This document shows, one piece after another, positions 62,270-64,000 of a stretch of DNA of 64,000 nucleotides. The DNA is from Forficula auricularia (taxonomy: Eukaryota > Arthropoda > Insecta > Dermaptera > Forficulidae). The notes beneath the pieces were generated by a model. The model ran no database searches, had not been told where the DNA came from, and saw nothing but the letters and a program-made list of their open reading frames with translations. Position numbers and translations under genes: made by a program. The stretch is taken from contig JALMQS010000153.1 of NCBI GenBank assembly GCA_024734495.1, positions 8,395,294-8,459,293 on the forward strand, written 5' to 3'. Each line of letters begins with the position of its first letter. Positions within the stretch are counted from its first letter, which is position 1.

Positions 62270-62518
62270 TTCATAAGATATGTCTTTGGAGTGTGATTTT
62301 TTAAAGGAGATAAACTTTTTGGCCGTTATACAGGTTTTACATTTCAAATTGAACATTTTACAAATCAAATTGAACAGTTAAATAATTTATTCATTGGCTA
62401 TTTATTTACAAACATAATAATTTAATAAATAAATATATAAGTACAATGTAGATGTACATAATATACATATAATTAAGGATTATTTTTAATGAAAAAGAAT
62501 TAGTTAAATTATTATATA

Positions 62519-63040
62519 CACTGTGGTGCAAAAAAATCGAGCCATCAATAAAACAATTTATTAAATTGTAAATCATTTTTAATTTTTTTACAAGTTTCCA
62601 TATATATATTATTGAAATTATTGCTCATTGAAAGTGTACTTGCCACTTGTCGTTGACTTAGCCCTTGATTAATTAGGCACATAATTTGAACTGGTTGAAC
62701 TTCAGAAATATCCATTTTGTATATTTTATGTTTCTATCAATGATGCTTAATTCAAAATGATTCTTTTTATTGAGATTTTAAATGGAATTTGATCTTTTAT
62801 TAAAACTTTATTTAAATGTAAAGAGATATTGAGAAATTATGATAATTTGTAATTGTATCTTTTAATTTAATTTTACTTATTTTTTTTTTATAAAATTCAA
62901 AAATAATCGACAATATTTATTGAATAATGTTAGTTTAAGAGTTAATAGAACAAATTATATCGTTATTTGTAAAAATTTTAAAGATAATTTGCTATTTAAT
63001 AAAGTTTTCATTGGTGGCTCAATTTTTTTGCACCGCACTG
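62519..63040 (-). mobile_element. Tc1-like MITE with transposase N-terminal remnant
   Basis: CACTGTGGTGCAAAAAAATC at the left is inverted at the right (TTTTTTTGCACCGCACTG), TA on both sides. The minus strand keeps an N-terminal frame from about 62716: MDISEVQPVQIMCLINQGLS then QRQVASTLSMSNN, the first helix-turn-helix of Tc1-type transposases. The rest is deleted. Confidence 0.82.
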
Positions 63041-63763
63041 TATACATTATAATTATAACATAAATTTGTCACGCTAAAATAATTAAAAATAGTGCAAATA
63101 CTTACTATGTAATTTATGATGACTTACAATATGTATATGGTAGTATGTATTACATAATTAAGGTTAGTTTTTAAAAACTTCCCTAAACATGTTTGTACTT
63201 ATGTACAGTTAAACAAAAAATATACATAAATACATATGTATGTACGTAAATTTAATTTATAAACGTTCTTTTGCGGCAGTTACTGACGGAATCTTATGTA
63301 GGTACTTTTTTTTTTTTTTTTTTGATTTGTAAAATGTTCAAATTGGAGTGTAAAACCTGTATACAAATAACACCTACCGCTAAAAAAGTTTCGCTTCCCC
63401 AGTGAGCTTATGTGGATGAGGCTCACCCAGATTTGTGATAAAAAACTGAAAATTTTTACAAATTATATTATTTCCCTTCCAGCAGGGAAATAAAATATAT
63501 TATTTCCGAGATATTTGTTATTTCTCTGCTAGCAGGCAAATAATATATTATTGCCCGCTCAGAGTTTTGTGGAGAATAATATTCCACATTAAGCGTGCTT
63601 ATTCTGATCAATAAAGTGGCTATTATGGTTAAGTCAGGAATAAATATAATAATTATAATTATATGAACAGCAATTGGATTTATTATTATCAGAAAAAGTA
63701 ATACAAATTTCCCTGAACAAAAATTTTTAATTGAGTAATAAAAATTCTAAATTATTACTAAGG

Positions 63764-64000
63764 GGCCGTCCATAAATTACGTCACACAGTAAGGGTGGAG
63801 AGAGCATCTCAAATTCGTGACAAAATGTGACAGGGGGCCCCGGGAATCTTAATTCTGATGTCACAAAAGTCAAATTAAAAAAAATTTGTGTATAAAAGTG
63901 ATAGTGTGACGTCACAATACAGGAGGGCTCAATTAAAATGTGCCAAAAGGGAAGGGAGGTTTAAAAGTTTTGAAAATTCGTGTGACGTAATTTATGGACG
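63764..64000. mobile_element. MITE with GGGGCCGTCCATAAATTACG end, cut by window edge
   Basis: GGGCCGTCCATAAATTACGT at 63764 is inverted at the window end (ACGTAATTTATGGACG). The true right boundary lies just beyond 64000. Non-coding. Confidence 0.75.

Larger units (their letters stand above)
61369..63430 (-). mobile_element. GAAGTGAAACTTC-end family, reversed copy with two insertions
   Basis: GAAGTGAAACTTCTTTAGTG at the left and AGTGAGCTTATGTGGATGAG then GCTCAC at the right are the two ends of the 8689-8887 family in reverse. The 1.8 kb between them is explained by the hAT (61534-62269) and Tc1 (62519-63040) insertions plus AT-rich spacer. Confidence 0.65.

Noticed and set aside
61000..64000. 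Further 5' norpA exons
   Set aside because: I looked on the minus strand for the PH-domain segment that should precede WLDG and saw none; the missing exons are probably beyond 64000.

Overview
The window looks like nuclear DNA of an arthropod, most likely an insect. It is very AT-rich, has no dense gene packing, contains one spliced gene with GT-AG introns of up to about 8 kb, and is otherwise filled with nested transposable elements. I cannot name the species from the sequence.

Gene content. The only host gene I can support lies on the minus strand from about 59.5 kb down to 23.5 kb. It is a phospholipase C beta of the norpA (PLC-beta4) type, the light-activated phosphoinositide-hydrolysing enzyme of insect photoreceptors. 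Sixteen constitutive or alternative exon positions (17 exons counting both members of an alternative pair) give about 967 codons: the end of the PH-domain region, EF-hands, catalytic X box, acidic X-Y linker, Y box, C2 domain, and the proximal and distal C-terminal helical domains, ending in the PDZ-ligand-like tail TEFFA. The catalytic residues I can recognise are all present. The N-terminal exons (start codon and most of the PH domain) lie beyond the right edge. Two exons of exactly 80 nt and the same phase (59420-59499 and 57437-57516) encode alternative versions of the same segment and look mutually exclusive. Two junctions near the 3' end do not splice cleanly as written (a missing G at the donor after 27246, and a frame mismatch between 25364 and 23865).

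Transposon content. Region 1-23.4 kb is intergenic and made of transposons; the introns of the gene hold many more. I recognise hAT elements with 8-bp target duplications (16407-17988, 28529-29922), TTAA-flanked piggyBac-like elements (7292-8092, 22031-22927), Tc1/mariner elements and remnants (15050-15650, 21148-21666, 32101-33343, 38978-40839, 58017-58987, 62519-63040), a non-LTR retrotransposon 3' end (3074-3600), RTE-like LINE tails (42640-42810, 45690-45850), a 2.5-kb terminal-inverted-repeat element carrying about ten copies of a 104-bp minisatellite (12578-15052), and many long palindromes that use the common CAGGGTG-type terminal repeat.

Most interesting layer. At least 16 short motifs, on both strands, fit the hammerhead-ribozyme layout (CUGANGA, a stem, GAAA, then GUH), and several have stem I arms whose sequence changes while pairing is kept. 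One lies just after a Penelope-like GIY-YIG endonuclease reading frame (28005-28409), and another pair lies in a 1-kb palindrome whose centre still encodes part of the same domain. Three palindromes carrying these motifs are flanked by 13- to 15-bp direct repeats. I read them as inverted dimers of truncated Penelope-like retroelements, each arm carrying its own ribozyme-like end.
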